Shown one piece after another: positions 30,119-39,204 of a DNA stretch of 64,000 nt. How positions within the stretch are numbered: the stretch's first letter is position 1; each line of letters opens with the position of its first letter. Both the position numbers and the translations under genes were made by a program. Source of the DNA: Microtetraspora niveoalba (GTDB taxonomy: Bacteria > Actinomycetota > Actinomycetes > Streptosporangiales > Streptosporangiaceae); contig NZ_BBYM01000041.1 of assembly GCF_001570405.1 (NCBI RefSeq), forward strand, positions 1 to 64,000, in the 5' to 3' direction. Below the pieces are notes generated by a model. That model did not search any database. It saw nothing but the letters and a program-made list of their open reading frames with translations, and had not been told where the DNA came from.

Positions 30119-30504
30119 CCGAACAGCCGACGTGGGTCGATGCCGACGACTTCGACGGCGACCTCGACCACGACTTCGACGCCGCTTGGGCCGAGCACAA
30201 GCCCAAGCACGTCCGCATCCGAGGCAAGGTCTATCGGCTGCCGCCGGAGGTCCCCGCCACCGTCCTGCTTCTCCTCGCCCGGCAGAAGCGCGCGAAGAAC
30301 AGCGACGAGGGCGTGGCCTTCTTCGAGAAGATCCTCGAGGGCCTGCTCACCCCGGCCGGATACCAGCAGATCCTTGCCGACGGCATCGGCCTGACCAGCT
30401 TCAAGGACGTCGTCGACTGGTGCCTCAAGGTGTACGACCTGGCGAAGGACGACGGCGAGGGGGAAGCACAGCCCCCGACGACGGGGGCCACTGGACCGGC
30501 CTGA
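30115..30504 (+). CDS. Tail assembly chaperone, short (G-like) form
   Basis: 129 residues from the GTG overlapping the tube protein stop. Acidic N-terminus (VDADDFDGDLDHDFDAAWAEHKPKHVRIRGKVYRLPPEVPATVLLLLARQKRAKN) typical of actinophage gpG-type chaperones. The 3' end contains a slippery site and a second frame overlaps and continues it, the conserved arrangement upstream of tape-measure genes. Acts as a chaperone for the tape measure during tail assembly. Confidence 0.8.
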   Translation: MTEQPTWVDADDFDGDLDHDFDAAWAEHKPKHVRIRGKVYRLPPEVPATVLLLLARQKRAKNSDEGVAFFEKILEGLLTPAGYQQILADGIGLTSFKDVVDWCLKVYDLAKDDGEGEAQPPTTGATGPA

Positions 30505-30713
30505 TCATCCGCAACTGGACGCTGATCGAGGCCGACTTCCAGCGCGAGTACCGCATCGATCTGATGCCGGCACTCCGCGCTGGAATGCCGTGGCGGCGGT
30601 TCTCCGCCCTGCTCGTCGGCCTGTCTCCAGAGTCCATGTGGCGGCGGGTCTCTTCGTCCCAGCCGATCGAACTCGTCGGCGAGCAGGCCCAGTCGTTCAT
30701 CAACACCCTCTGA
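30115..30713 (+). CDS. Tail assembly chaperone, long (G-T) form by -1 frameshift
   Basis: The -1 frame is open past the short-form stop and encodes GHWTGLIIRNWTLIEADFQREYRIDLMPALRAGMPWRRFSALLVGLSPES-type sequence, ending at 30713, a typical T-domain. The most likely slip site is GGGGGAA at 30459-30465 (zero-frame codons GGG GAA); GGGGGCC at 30483-30489 is a second option. No start codon with ribosome site exists for an independent T gene. The long form recruits the tape measure protein. Confidence 0.75.
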
Positions 30714-30740
30714 TCCGAGCGCACGGGAGGTGATGCTCCC

Positions 30741-33700
30741 GTGGCTGCCCTGACGATCGGCGAGCTGGTCGGCTTCATCGACATCGAGGACAAGGGCTTC
30801 GGCAAGGGGCTCAACGCGGCCGGGAAGGGGCTCGACAAGCTCCAGGCCGAGACGACCGGTTCCATGTCGTCGATCGAGTCGACGGTGTCCTCCGCTCTGT
30901 CGAAGATCGAGCAGGAGATCGCTGACGGGCTCGACCCTGCGAAGGCGATCGCCAACCTCGACAAGCTGGAGAAGGCGCTCGACGACGGCCTCGCCGAGAT
31001 GCTCGACGAGGCCGATGCCTTCGCGGCCGAACTCGACAAGGCGATCGACGACGCGTTCGACGACCTCGACGACAAGGCCCGGCGCGGCGGCGAGGACGCG
31101 GCGAAGGGCCTCGGCGACGGCCTGGACGGTGCCGGGAAGTCCCAGCTCCCGGCCATCGGCGGCGGCTTCATGACCGTGCTGAAGGGGCTCGGCTGGGCGG
31201 CCGCGGGCGCGGCCATCGGGCAGATGCTCATGGCCGGCCTGTCGTCGGCGATGGATGCCGAGGACGCCAAGGCGAAGCTGTTCGCCCAGTTGGGCACGAC
31301 CCCGGCGCAGTCGGAGCGGATCGGCAAGGTCGCGGGCAAGGTGTACGCGGACGCGTACGGCGAGTCCATGTCGGACGTGACGGACGCGATCAAGTCGGTC
31401 GTGCAGAACATCGACGGGATGCGCGGCGCCTCCGAGGCGAGTCTCACCGCGGTGTCGAAGCGCGCGATGGACGTCGCCACTGTGATGGACGAGGACGTCG
31501 GCGCCGTCACCCGGGCCGTCTCCCAGATGCTCCGCACCGGCCTCGCGCCTTCTGCTGAGGCGGCGTTCGACGTCCTCGCACGCGGCGCGCAGCTCGGCGC
31601 CGACAAGAGTCAGGACCTCCTCGACACCTTCAACGAGTACTCGACCCAGTTCCGCGACCTCGGGCTGAACGCCGACCAGGCGCTCGGCCTCATGGTCCAG
31701 GGGCTGAAGGCCGGCGCCCGCGACTCGGACACCGTCGCCGACGCGCTCAAGGAACTGAACATCCGGGTGCAGGACATGACCGCCGCGCCCGCGCTCAAGG
31801 AGCTCGGCCTCAACGCCAAGGACATGGCGGCCGCGTTCGGCGAAGGCGGCGCCAAGGCCAGCGGGGCGCTTGACACGATCCTCGACCGGCTGCGGGCGGT
31901 GAAGGACCCGACCGAGCGGTACGCGCTCGCGCAGCAGATCCTCGGCACCAAGTCGGAGGACCTGGCGAAGGCGCTGCTCGGCATGGACCCGTCGGCGGCC
32001 GTGGGCGCGCTGGGGAAGGTCGACGGCGCGGCAAAGACGGCCGGGGACACGCTGCATGACACCGCCAGCAACAAGCTGGAAGCCTTCAAGCGTGGGCTCC
32101 AGGCCAACGTCGTGGACTTCCTCGGCGGGACTGTCCTGCCCGCCGTCGAGGAGTTTGCGGACAAGTTCGACTTCTCCGCGATCGGGGACAAGATCGGGCC
32201 GATCGTCGAGAAGGTGAAGAGCTTCTTCGGCGGGATGTTCGAGTCGATTCAGGGCTGGATCGACAAGAACCGCGACAAGATTCAGGGCTGGGTCGACAAG
32301 TTCGAGACCGGCTTCCAGGCCATGTCTGACACCGTCGGCGCGGTCCTGGACGTGATCAAGGGCCTCTGGGATCTCTTCGGCGACGACCTGCTGAACATCC
32401 TCGGCATCCTCGTCGACACCTTCCTCGGTATCTGGTCCGGCCTTTGGGAGGCTCTGAAGGGCGTTTGGGAGACGTTCGCGGGGATCTTCACCGGCGACTG
32501 GAAGCGCGCGTGGGAAGGCGTCAAGAGCATCTTCTCCGGCGTGTGGAACGCCGTGAAATCGATCCTGGTCGGCGCACTGGAGCTGGTGAAGGCTCAGATC
32601 AGCAAGGCATGGAACGCGGCCACAGAGTTGACGTCGAAGGCGTGGAACGCGCTCAAGGACGCGGTGTCGAAGGCGATCGACAACGTGATCGACTTCGTGA
32701 AGAAGCTCCCGGGCAAGATCCTGACCGGGCTGGGGAACCTCGGCAAGCTGCTGGTCAAGTCCGGGAAGGACATGATCACGGGCCTGTGGTCGGGTATCCA
32801 GGCGATGGCCGGGTGGATCAAGGACAAGGTCACCGGCTTCTTCGGTGGGCTGCTCCCGGATTGGGTGAAGTCGGCGATCGATGCCCACTCTCCCTCGAAG
32901 GTGTTCGCCGAGCTGGGCAAGTGGACGATCCAGGGCTTCGTCGTCGGTATGCAGGGCGAGCAGGGCAAGGCCAAGACCACCGTCGACAACCTGGTCGCGA
33001 TGGTGAAGGGCGCCTTCAAGCAGTCCCCGGGCGCGCCTGACGCCCTGGTCGACTGGGTCGGCAAGGAGACCGACCGGCTCCAGACGATCGCAAAGAAGCG
33101 TGAGCAGATCATCCAGGCGATCGCGGACGCGAAGAAGTACGCCGACGACATCGCCAAGCAGGCCGCCGACTTCGCCAACCTGTCCAACCTCGGGTTGGGC
33201 GAGGGAGCCGGTGCGGGCGACATCATCAGCGGCTTGCAGTCGAAGTTGTCCGCGCTGACGCGGTTCGCCGACGACATCAAGAAGCTCGCCGCGAAGGGCC
33301 TGAACAAGACGATCCTGCGCCAGATCATCGAGGCCGGGCCCGACAAGGGCCTCGACCTCGCGGAGATGCTCGTCGGCGCGGACGGCAGCGAGATCAAGGC
33401 GATCAACAAGGCACAGGCGAAGATCGACAAGGTCTCGAAGCAGATGGGCAAGAACAGCGCGGACGCGCTGTACGACACCGGCAAGCAGGCTGGAAAGGGT
33501 TTCCTGCGTGGGCTGGAAGGCCAGCTCAAGGAGATGGAGTCGATGATGGCGAAGATCGCGAAAGCGGTCGTCGCTGCCGTCAAGAAGGAACTTAAGGTCG
33601 CCTCGCCGTCCAGGGTGTTCATGGAAATCGGCGACAACACGATGTTGGGCTTCATCGAGGGCGTGCTCGGCCAGTCCACGGCGGCCACCGCGGCCGCGGC

Positions 33701-33923
33701 CGGCGTCGTCGGCCAGGCCGTCGCCGCCGCCGCGTCCGTGCCCGCGCCCGGCGTCCCCTCGCCGATATACGGGCCGAGCGCGGCGCCCGCGTACGGCGCA
33801 GAGTACGGCCAGGCAGCCAGCGGCGGCGTGACAGTGAACATGTACGACGCGGTGATCCGCGAGGAGGCCGACATCGGCCGCCTGGGCGCTGAGTTCGGGT
33901 TCGAGCTCACGGCCCGCGGCTGA
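30741..33923 (+). CDS. Tape measure protein
   Basis: 1060 residues, the longest gene of the phage. Helical and coiled N-terminus (LNAAGKGLDKLQAETTGSMSSIESTVSSALSKIEQEI), a hydrophobic segment near 150-170 (FMTVLKGLGWAAAGAAIGQMLMAG), a TIGR01760-like core region (ALKELGLNAKDMAAAFGEGGAKASGALD), membrane-interacting repeats rich in Trp (GIWSGLWEALKGVWETFAGIF) and C-terminal SPSRVFMEIGDNTMLGFIEG repeats. It sets tail length; by the usual 0.15 nm per residue this predicts about 160 nm. Confidence 0.92.
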   Translation: MAALTIGELVGFIDIEDKGFGKGLNAAGKGLDKLQAETTGSMSSIESTVSSALSKIEQEIADGLDPAKAIANLDKLEKALDDGLAEMLDEADAFAAELDKAIDDAFDDLDDKARRGGEDAAKGLGDGLDGAGKSQLPAIGGGFMTVLKGLGWAAAGAAIGQMLMAGLSSAMDAEDAKAKLFAQLGTTPAQSERIGKVAGKVYADAYGESMSDVTDAIKSVVQNIDGMRGASEASLTAVSKRAMDVATVMDEDVGAVTRAVSQMLRTGLAPSAEAAFDVLARGAQLGADKSQDLLDTFNEYSTQFRDLGLNADQALGLMVQGLKAGARDSDTVADALKELNIRVQDMTAAPALKELGLNAKDMAAAFGEGGAKASGALDTILDRLRAVKDPTERYALAQQILGTKSEDLAKALLGMDPSAAVGALGKVDGAAKTAGDTLHDTASNKLEAFKRGLQANVVDFLGGTVLPAVEEFADKFDFSAIGDKIGPIVEKVKSFFGGMFESIQGWIDKNRDKIQGWVDKFETGFQAMSDTVGAVLDVIKGLWDLFGDDLLNILGILVDTFLGIWSGLWEALKGVWETFAGIFTGDWKRAWEGVKSIFSGVWNAVKSILVGALELVKAQISKAWNAATELTSKAWNALKDAVSKAIDNVIDFVKKLPGKILTGLGNLGKLLVKSGKDMITGLWSGIQAMAGWIKDKVTGFFGGLLPDWVKSAIDAHSPSKVFAELGKWTIQGFVVGMQGEQGKAKTTVDNLVAMVKGAFKQSPGAPDALVDWVGKETDRLQTIAKKREQIIQAIADAKKYADDIAKQAADFANLSNLGLGEGAGAGDIISGLQSKLSALTRFADDIKKLAAKGLNKTILRQIIEAGPDKGLDLAEMLVGADGSEIKAINKAQAKIDKVSKQMGKNSADALYDTGKQAGKGFLRGLEGQLKEMESMMAKIAKAVVAAVKKELKVASPSRVFMEIGDNTMLGFIEGVLGQSTAATAAAAGVVGQAVAAAASVPAPGVPSPIYGPSAAPAYGAEYGQAASGGVTVNMYDAVIREEADIGRLGAEFGFELTARG

Positions 33924-33974
33924 CGTCGCGGGCCCTCCCCTATCCCCTTTACGACGATGAGAGGCGGTGACGCC

Positions 33975-34238
33975 ATGCCCGGATACGACCCCACCCGGGA
34001 CGGCCCGTACGGCGAGTGGCTCAAGAGCAAGGGCGTCCAGACCAACGCGGGCCAGACGGTGCCGCGCCGGCGGGAGACCCTCGACGCGGCCGGCCGGCGA
34101 GTCCGCACCGTGGCGGAGCGGACGGAGTCCGGCGCGGTCACCGTCACCCGGAACCGCACCAGCGAGCGTGGTGAGCACCAGGACGTTCACGTCCACGCCC
34201 CGCTCCTGACCGGCTCGGGTCGGGCGGTGACGCCGTGA
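33975..34238 (+). CDS. Hypothetical tail-region protein, 87 aa
   Basis: ATG after GAGGCGGTGA. Basic, beta-hairpin style protein: YDPTRDGPYGEWLKSKGVQTNAGQTVPRRRETLDAAGRRVRTVAERTESGAVTVTRNRTSERGEHQDVHVHAP. Not recognised; located between tape measure and tail tip genes, it may be a minor tail component. Confidence 0.55.
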   Translation: MPGYDPTRDGPYGEWLKSKGVQTNAGQTVPRRRETLDAAGRRVRTVAERTESGAVTVTRNRTSERGEHQDVHVHAPLLTGSGRAVTP

Positions 34239-34651
34239 GCGGCCGTGCCCGCCTGGAGGCGGCGAGGCTGCGCACGGAGGCGGAGATGCTCGACGCCTGC
34301 GCCGCCCAGCAGGAGCAGCTCGACGAGGCGAAGGCCGCGTACGAGGCTGACCCGACCCCGGAGCGCGAGGCCGCGCTGAACGACGCGATGCGGGCCATGT
34401 ACGAGTTCCGCGGCTGGGTCCGCTCGATCGCACGCCTGCGCGCGGTCCGCGCCGAACTCGTCGGGCTTCCGGAGGATCACGAGCGGCGACCGGGCCTGGA
34501 GGCCGAACTCGCCGACCTGGAGCACCGGTACGGCGCGTTCGCGGCCGACCTGGAGGCCCTCGCCGGGCCGGACCTGCCGCCCGGCAGCGTCCACGTCACC
34601 CCGCAGCCCGTCCGCGCCAAGGGCCGGATCAAGCGACCTGGAGGTGCCTGA
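34235..34651 (+). CDS. Coiled-coil tail-region protein, 138 aa
   Basis: GTG start in a GTGA overlap. Residues about 4-110 are heptad-rich and helical (ARLRTEAEMLDACAAQQEQLDEAKAAYEADPTPEREAALNDAMRAM), then a Pro-rich basic tail. Likely structural or assembly factor in the tail; family unknown. Its stop overlaps the next ATG. Confidence 0.55.
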   Translation: MSGRARLEAARLRTEAEMLDACAAQQEQLDEAKAAYEADPTPEREAALNDAMRAMYEFRGWVRSIARLRAVRAELVGLPEDHERRPGLEAELADLEHRYGAFAADLEALAGPDLPPGSVHVTPQPVRAKGRIKRPGGA

Positions 34652-35094
34652 TGGCGTGGTCTGCATCCGGTCTGTTCGTCCAGACGCACGTCGGCCAGTG
34701 GGGGCCCGCCCAGGTCGGCATCAACCTCGCGGCCGCGGACCTCAAGCTCGCCCTGTGGGGGTCGGCGATCACGCCGAACTACGACTCGCACACCGCCTAT
34801 GGAACGGCGCCGTGGAACTCGGGCGAATGCAGCGGTGCCGGCTACACGGCGGGTGGGCCGACGCTCGCGGGGACCACGCTGACGCCGGGCGGCGGCGGGA
34901 TGGCGTGGGACGCCGACAACGTGCAGCTGAACAACACGACGATCACGTCCGAGGGCGGCGTGATCTACGCGCCGAACAAGGGCAACCGGTTGATCGCGGC
35001 GATCTGGTGGGGCGGCGTCAAGGAGACCCAGGACGGCACGTTCCTGATCACCTGGCACAGCAGTGGGATCGCGGTCCTGGACCTCACCCCGTAG
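34651..35094 (+). CDS. Minor tail/structural protein, 147 aa
   Basis: Beta-rich protein with many Gly, Thr and Trp: ADLKLALWGSAITPNYDSHTAYGTAPWNSGECSGAGYTAGGPTLAGTTLTPGGGGMAWDADNVQLNNTTI. This pattern recurs in actinophage minor tail proteins that resemble virion receptor-region or decoration domains. It probably sits on the tail tip; no enzymatic motif seen. Confidence 0.65.
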   Translation: MAWSASGLFVQTHVGQWGPAQVGINLAAADLKLALWGSAITPNYDSHTAYGTAPWNSGECSGAGYTAGGPTLAGTTLTPGGGGMAWDADNVQLNNTTITSEGGVIYAPNKGNRLIAAIWWGGVKETQDGTFLITWHSSGIAVLDLTP

Positions 35095-35106
35095 AAGGAG
35101 GGCCGG

Positions 35107-36912
35107 ATGCTGGTGCTCAAGAACGGGTTCGACGGCGGAACCCCGAACGCCGCGATCACCCCCACCAACTCCGGCGGCGCGTCCGGCAGCCCGTTCGACG
35201 TCGCCGCCTCTTATAACGAGTTCGGCACCGCCATCACCTACTCCTCCGTGCGGGCAGCACACGGCGCCCTGTCGGCGAAGATGCCGCTGTTCAGCGAGAT
35301 GGAGTGGTGGCTCCCGGAGGAGGACACCAGCACCGGTCCCCGCTGGATGCGAGCGTACTTCTGGCTGCAGAAGCCGACCGTCGCCGGTGAGGAGTACGAC
35401 GCGGCTCTGCGGCTGCTCGCGGGCGACAACATCAGGTGGCAGGCGACAATCCGTCTGACCAGCGCAGGCGCGAGCCTCATGCTGCAGGCGTACGACGACA
35501 CGGAGTTCGAGCTCGTCACCCTGGGCACGACATCCGTCGCCCCGGCGCTCGGGCAGTGGATCCGCGTAGAACTCAGAGGCACCAACGCCTCCGGGACCGC
35601 AGCGGGCGAGGTCCGCCTCTACAACAACGCGGACTCGACCGGCACGCCGACCGCCACGGTGACGGGCAGCGTGCACCAAACCGGAGAGCCGTGGGTTGTC
35701 GCCAACATCAGGTACGACGGCTCCACCACAGGTGGGGTGACACCGCCCGACATCTGGGTGGACGACATCGGCTTCTCGGACGTCACCTGGCTGGGCGTCG
35801 CCTCGATCTCGCAGACGGTCACCCCGGCCGCGATCGCCGCGACCACGTCGATGCCGACCCCGTCGATCTCAACGGGCCGCACCGTCCGGCCGGACCTGAT
35901 CGTCGCGCCCTGGTCGCTCCCGGAGCCGGAGGTGACGACCGAGGGCAGCCCCATCGTGGCGGTCGACCCGGACGCCATCCGGGCCACCTGGAGCCTGCCG
36001 AGCCCGCTCGTGCAGGCGTTCAAAAACGTCACGATCTCGCCGGATCCGATCATCGCGCCGTGGACGATCCCCGCCCCGAGCCTGGAAGTGCCGATCAACC
36101 CCGGCGACAAGATCACACGCACGGGTCAGATCGAGTGGAACGGCTTCCTGCTCGGCGGCGGCACCCGCTACCGGTGGCAGCAGCTCGACGGCTGGATCAC
36201 CGACCTCCCGGGGATCGACAGCGGGAACGTCCCGCACCCGACCAGGCACGGCAGCTATCCGGGCAGGAAGCTCGCCCAGGAGCGGAACGTCACCTTCACC
36301 GGGCTCATCCGGGCCCGGCGGGAGGACATGCAGGAGGCGATCGACGAGCTGCTCGCGGCCACGCCGATCCTCGAAGACGACACGGAGCTGCCGCTCGCGA
36401 TCCGGATCCTGAACACGACCTACATCGGATACGGCAGCATCATCCGGCGGGCGGTCCCAGTGGATAAGCAGGTCCGGCTCGGCCTCGGCCGGGTGACTCT
36501 CCAGTGGGTCCTCTCCGACCCCCTCCTGCTGTCCCGAGAGCTCAACAGCGCGGTGATCTCAGATGGCACCTGGCAGACGGTGACCAACCTCGGCAACGCC
36601 GTCACCTACCCGACAATCCGCTGCCCCGGCCCGGCGACCGACCCGACCGTCATCGTCCGCCGCAACACCTCGCTTGGCGTCGAAGAGCGCGTGCTCGAGT
36701 TCGGCCTGACCGTGGACACCGGCAAGATGCTCGTGATCGACACCTACTACGGCACCGCGACCATCGGCGACACGAACGTCATGGACAAGCTGTCCGGCTC
36801 CTCCGTGCCGGTGCCTGACCTCGTCCTCCCCGCCGGCCAATCCGATATCGGCTACGCCACCGCCGGCGGCGCGCAGGCCGCGACCGTGCTGTGGAGGCAC
36901 GCCTACCTGTAA
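35107..36912 (+). CDS. Distal tail-like protein with N-terminal lectin-like domain
   Basis: 601 residues. Residues about 1-220 look like a concanavalin-A/laminin-G style jelly roll (FDVAASYNEFGTAITYSSVRAAHGALSAKM, FWLQKPTV, GQWIRVELRGTNASG, GEVRLYNNADS, IWVDDIGFSD). A Pro/Thr linker with repeated DPI-APW-LP motifs follows (220-335). Residues about 340-601 match the siphovirus distal tail (Dit) protein (TGQIEWNGFLLGGGTRYRWQQLDGWITDLPGIDSGNVPHPTRHGSYPGRKLAQERNVTFTG). It forms the baseplate hub and may bind cell-surface glycans. Confidence 0.78.
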   Translation: MLVLKNGFDGGTPNAAITPTNSGGASGSPFDVAASYNEFGTAITYSSVRAAHGALSAKMPLFSEMEWWLPEEDTSTGPRWMRAYFWLQKPTVAGEEYDAALRLLAGDNIRWQATIRLTSAGASLMLQAYDDTEFELVTLGTTSVAPALGQWIRVELRGTNASGTAAGEVRLYNNADSTGTPTATVTGSVHQTGEPWVVANIRYDGSTTGGVTPPDIWVDDIGFSDVTWLGVASISQTVTPAAIAATTSMPTPSISTGRTVRPDLIVAPWSLPEPEVTTEGSPIVAVDPDAIRATWSLPSPLVQAFKNVTISPDPIIAPWTIPAPSLEVPINPGDKITRTGQIEWNGFLLGGGTRYRWQQLDGWITDLPGIDSGNVPHPTRHGSYPGRKLAQERNVTFTGLIRARREDMQEAIDELLAATPILEDDTELPLAIRILNTTYIGYGSIIRRAVPVDKQVRLGLGRVTLQWVLSDPLLLSRELNSAVISDGTWQTVTNLGNAVTYPTIRCPGPATDPTVIVRRNTSLGVEERVLEFGLTVDTGKMLVIDTYYGTATIGDTNVMDKLSGSSVPVPDLVLPAGQSDIGYATAGGAQAATVLWRHAYL

Positions 36913-36927
36913 GGGGGGTGACCGCCC

Positions 36928-38817
36928 GTGGTTGCCCTGATCAGGGACGTCACCGGCATCACATACGCGGCCAACGACGACCAGCCCGTCATCCCGCGCC
37001 CGCAGGTGCAGGCCGGGGACATCCTGCTCTGCTATCACGCCTGCGACGAGGGTCCGCTCTCGGACATGGGCATCCAGGGGCAGGGCTGGACCACCGTCGC
37101 GGAGCGCGGGGACGACAGGCCGTTCGGCAATGGCGGCGGCTCGAAGATCTATCGGAAGGTCGCCACGGGCAGCGAGCCGAGCAGCTACACCCTCGTCCAG
37201 GACCGGAACCCGGGCAGGCTGGCGGACTCGACCGTGGTCATGCTCTCCGTCAAGGGGGGCGACCCGAACAACATCGTCGCCCGCCACGACGGCGACACCA
37301 GCTTCCCGCCTTTCCTGGTGCTGCGCGAGGCCATCACCCCGGCGGCGACGCCCCCGTCCGGGAGCGGCCTGGAGCTGCGGATCGCCACCGGCTGGGATCC
37401 CAGCGGGGGCGTCTCCTGGTCGACCCCGGCCGGGTACCTGCCGGTCACCTCCTCCACGCAGCAGTCCCGCGGCTTCGTGGCTACGACGATGGTCGCGCGG
37501 ACGCTGGTGACGTCGGCGCCGCTCGGGTCGGTGACCCTCACGTCCAACGTCACGCTGGCCGCGTCGCACGGCTTCACGGTCATCGTGCCGTCCGGCGACG
37601 GCGGGGGCGGGGATGTTCCGACGCCCCCCTCGTTCCCGGCCTTCACACCGGCCAAGGGCAGCGCGCTGTACCGGTACACCGTCCACGACATGATCACCGG
37701 GGCGTACCGGCAGGACATCTACCCGACCGACGTCACGTTCGATCGCCGGATCGGCGAGCCCGGGACCTTCTCGGCGACGTTGCCGATCCCGAACGCTCGA
37801 CGCGCGGACGAGGTCGCCCGGATCATCCCCCGCCACGCCTCCGACCTCACGTCGGGGCCCGGCCGGATCATCGTGCATGTCTGGCGCGCCGGCGTGCTGT
37901 GGGGGATCTACTGGATCCACGGGGCCTTGATCAGCAAGAGCCGGAGGGGCACGGTCTCCATCCAGCTCCGCGGCTCCACCTTGGACGCGTATCTGCTGCA
38001 CGTACCGGTCGAGTCCGACCTGTCGTGGACCGGCGAGCAGATCGACAACGCCCGCCAGCTCCTGGCCCACATGCAGGCCCTCGATGGCGCGAACATCGGC
38101 CTCGCCCCGCGCCCCGGCACCAGCGGCCAGGTCCGGCCGCTCGAAGTGAAGGCCGAGGACCGCACGACGTACGGCGACGCGCTCAAGGGCTACGCCGAGG
38201 CGTACGGCGGTTTCGAGTACGTGATCGACCCGGTCATCGGCCGGTCGGGGACCGAACGCCGGTGGAAGTGGGGCGCACCGAAGATCACCAGCAGCAGGCG
38301 GCACGTCTTCACCGAGAGCCCGCACGGGGGCGACATCCTCGACTGGGGTGAGGAAATCGACGCCCTGCGCGGAGCGACCCGGGCGCGCGTCATCGGCGGC
38401 ACCCCGGAAGCGACCGACGCAACCGAGGGCGCCACGCCGGTCCTCAGCGGCTGGGTGACCGCGACGGCGCACCGGGCGGCCGGCTGGCCGCGCTACGGCC
38501 AGACGGTGGAGCACCCGGGCGAGTCCCTGCTCCAGTCCCAGCTCGACCAGTACGCGGCCCGCTGGATCGCGACGTTCGGCGGCTCGCTGCGCGTCTACAG
38601 CGCGACGGTGGCGCTCGGCGCGAAGCCGACGATCTCACCGAGCAGCCTGGGCGACCAGGTCCGGCGGGTGATGGTCAACGTCTGGCACCCGAGAGTCGCC
38701 GGCGGCGCGAGCTTCGACGCGTCCCAGCGCCTGATCGGCATCGGCATCACACCCGTCTCGAAGCAGACCGGCAAAGAGGAAGCGCAGCTCATCTTGGAGG
38801 AGGCCAGCGTTGAGTGA
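36928..38817 (+). CDS. Tail tip protein, Gp37-like
   Basis: 629 residues, GTG start. The N-terminal 225 residues are a beta-sandwich-like module (ITYAANDDQPVIPRPQVQAGDILLCYHACDEG...TVVMLSVKGGDP...ATTMVARTLVTSAPLGSVTLTSNVTL). From about 235 on the protein matches siphovirus Gp37-like tail proteins (DMITGAYRQDIYPTDVTFDRRIGEPGTFSATLPIPN, GVLWGIYWIHGALISKS, TYGDALKGYAEAYGGFEYVIDPVIGRSGTERRWKWGAPKI). Likely the tail hub/receptor-binding assembly following Dit. Confidence 0.8.
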   Translation: MVALIRDVTGITYAANDDQPVIPRPQVQAGDILLCYHACDEGPLSDMGIQGQGWTTVAERGDDRPFGNGGGSKIYRKVATGSEPSSYTLVQDRNPGRLADSTVVMLSVKGGDPNNIVARHDGDTSFPPFLVLREAITPAATPPSGSGLELRIATGWDPSGGVSWSTPAGYLPVTSSTQQSRGFVATTMVARTLVTSAPLGSVTLTSNVTLAASHGFTVIVPSGDGGGGDVPTPPSFPAFTPAKGSALYRYTVHDMITGAYRQDIYPTDVTFDRRIGEPGTFSATLPIPNARRADEVARIIPRHASDLTSGPGRIIVHVWRAGVLWGIYWIHGALISKSRRGTVSIQLRGSTLDAYLLHVPVESDLSWTGEQIDNARQLLAHMQALDGANIGLAPRPGTSGQVRPLEVKAEDRTTYGDALKGYAEAYGGFEYVIDPVIGRSGTERRWKWGAPKITSSRRHVFTESPHGGDILDWGEEIDALRGATRARVIGGTPEATDATEGATPVLSGWVTATAHRAAGWPRYGQTVEHPGESLLQSQLDQYAARWIATFGGSLRVYSATVALGAKPTISPSSLGDQVRRVMVNVWHPRVAGGASFDASQRLIGIGITPVSKQTGKEEAQLILEEASVE

Positions 38818-39202
38818 TCAGTTCCCGGTCAAGCAGGGCCGGATCATCCGGGCGATGCAGCGCGATATCGAGCGGCTGTCCACGCTGGCGAAGACGGTCG
38901 CCCCCACGCCGGTCACGAAGTCCAGCGGCGCGTTTCACGTGCCCAGCACGGCGGCACCGGACGCGCCGGCGAGCGGCTTCAAGATCTACTCGGATGGCGG
39001 GAACTTCAGGATCCGGAACTCGAACGGGACCGTCCGCGGCTTCCCCGGTAGCAACGTCTTCGACCACTCCATGACCAGCAGCACCATCGGCTCGGCGCCC
39101 ACCGCGAGCGACTACAACCGCCTCCGCACGGACGTCGCCAACCTCAGCCAGACCGTCAACAACCTGCTGTCCAGCCTGCGCAGCGTGGGGCTGATCGGCT
39201 GA
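38810..39202 (+). CDS. Short tail fibre-like protein, 130 aa
   Basis: TTG start six bases after GGAGGAGG, overlapping the previous stop. N-terminal helix (KQGRIIRAMQRDIERLSTLAK), Ser/Thr/Gly-rich middle with FKIYSDGGNFRIRNSNGTVRGFPGSNVFD (collagen-free fibre-like), and a C-terminal coiled coil (YNRLRTDVANLSQTVNNLLSSLRSV) that could trimerise. Probably a tail-tip fibre. Module copy B begins two bases after its stop. Confidence 0.65.
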   Translation: MSDQFPVKQGRIIRAMQRDIERLSTLAKTVAPTPVTKSSGAFHVPSTAAPDAPASGFKIYSDGGNFRIRNSNGTVRGFPGSNVFDHSMTSSTIGSAPTASDYNRLRTDVANLSQTVNNLLSSLRSVGLIG

Positions 39203-39204
39203 CG

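Noticed and set aside
30231-34433. 1400-codon open frame on the minus strand opposite the tape measure gene
   Set aside because: High-GC antisense shadow: composition is Arg/Asp/Val/Leu-rich low complexity with no start signal, while the plus strand encodes a clear tape measure protein.
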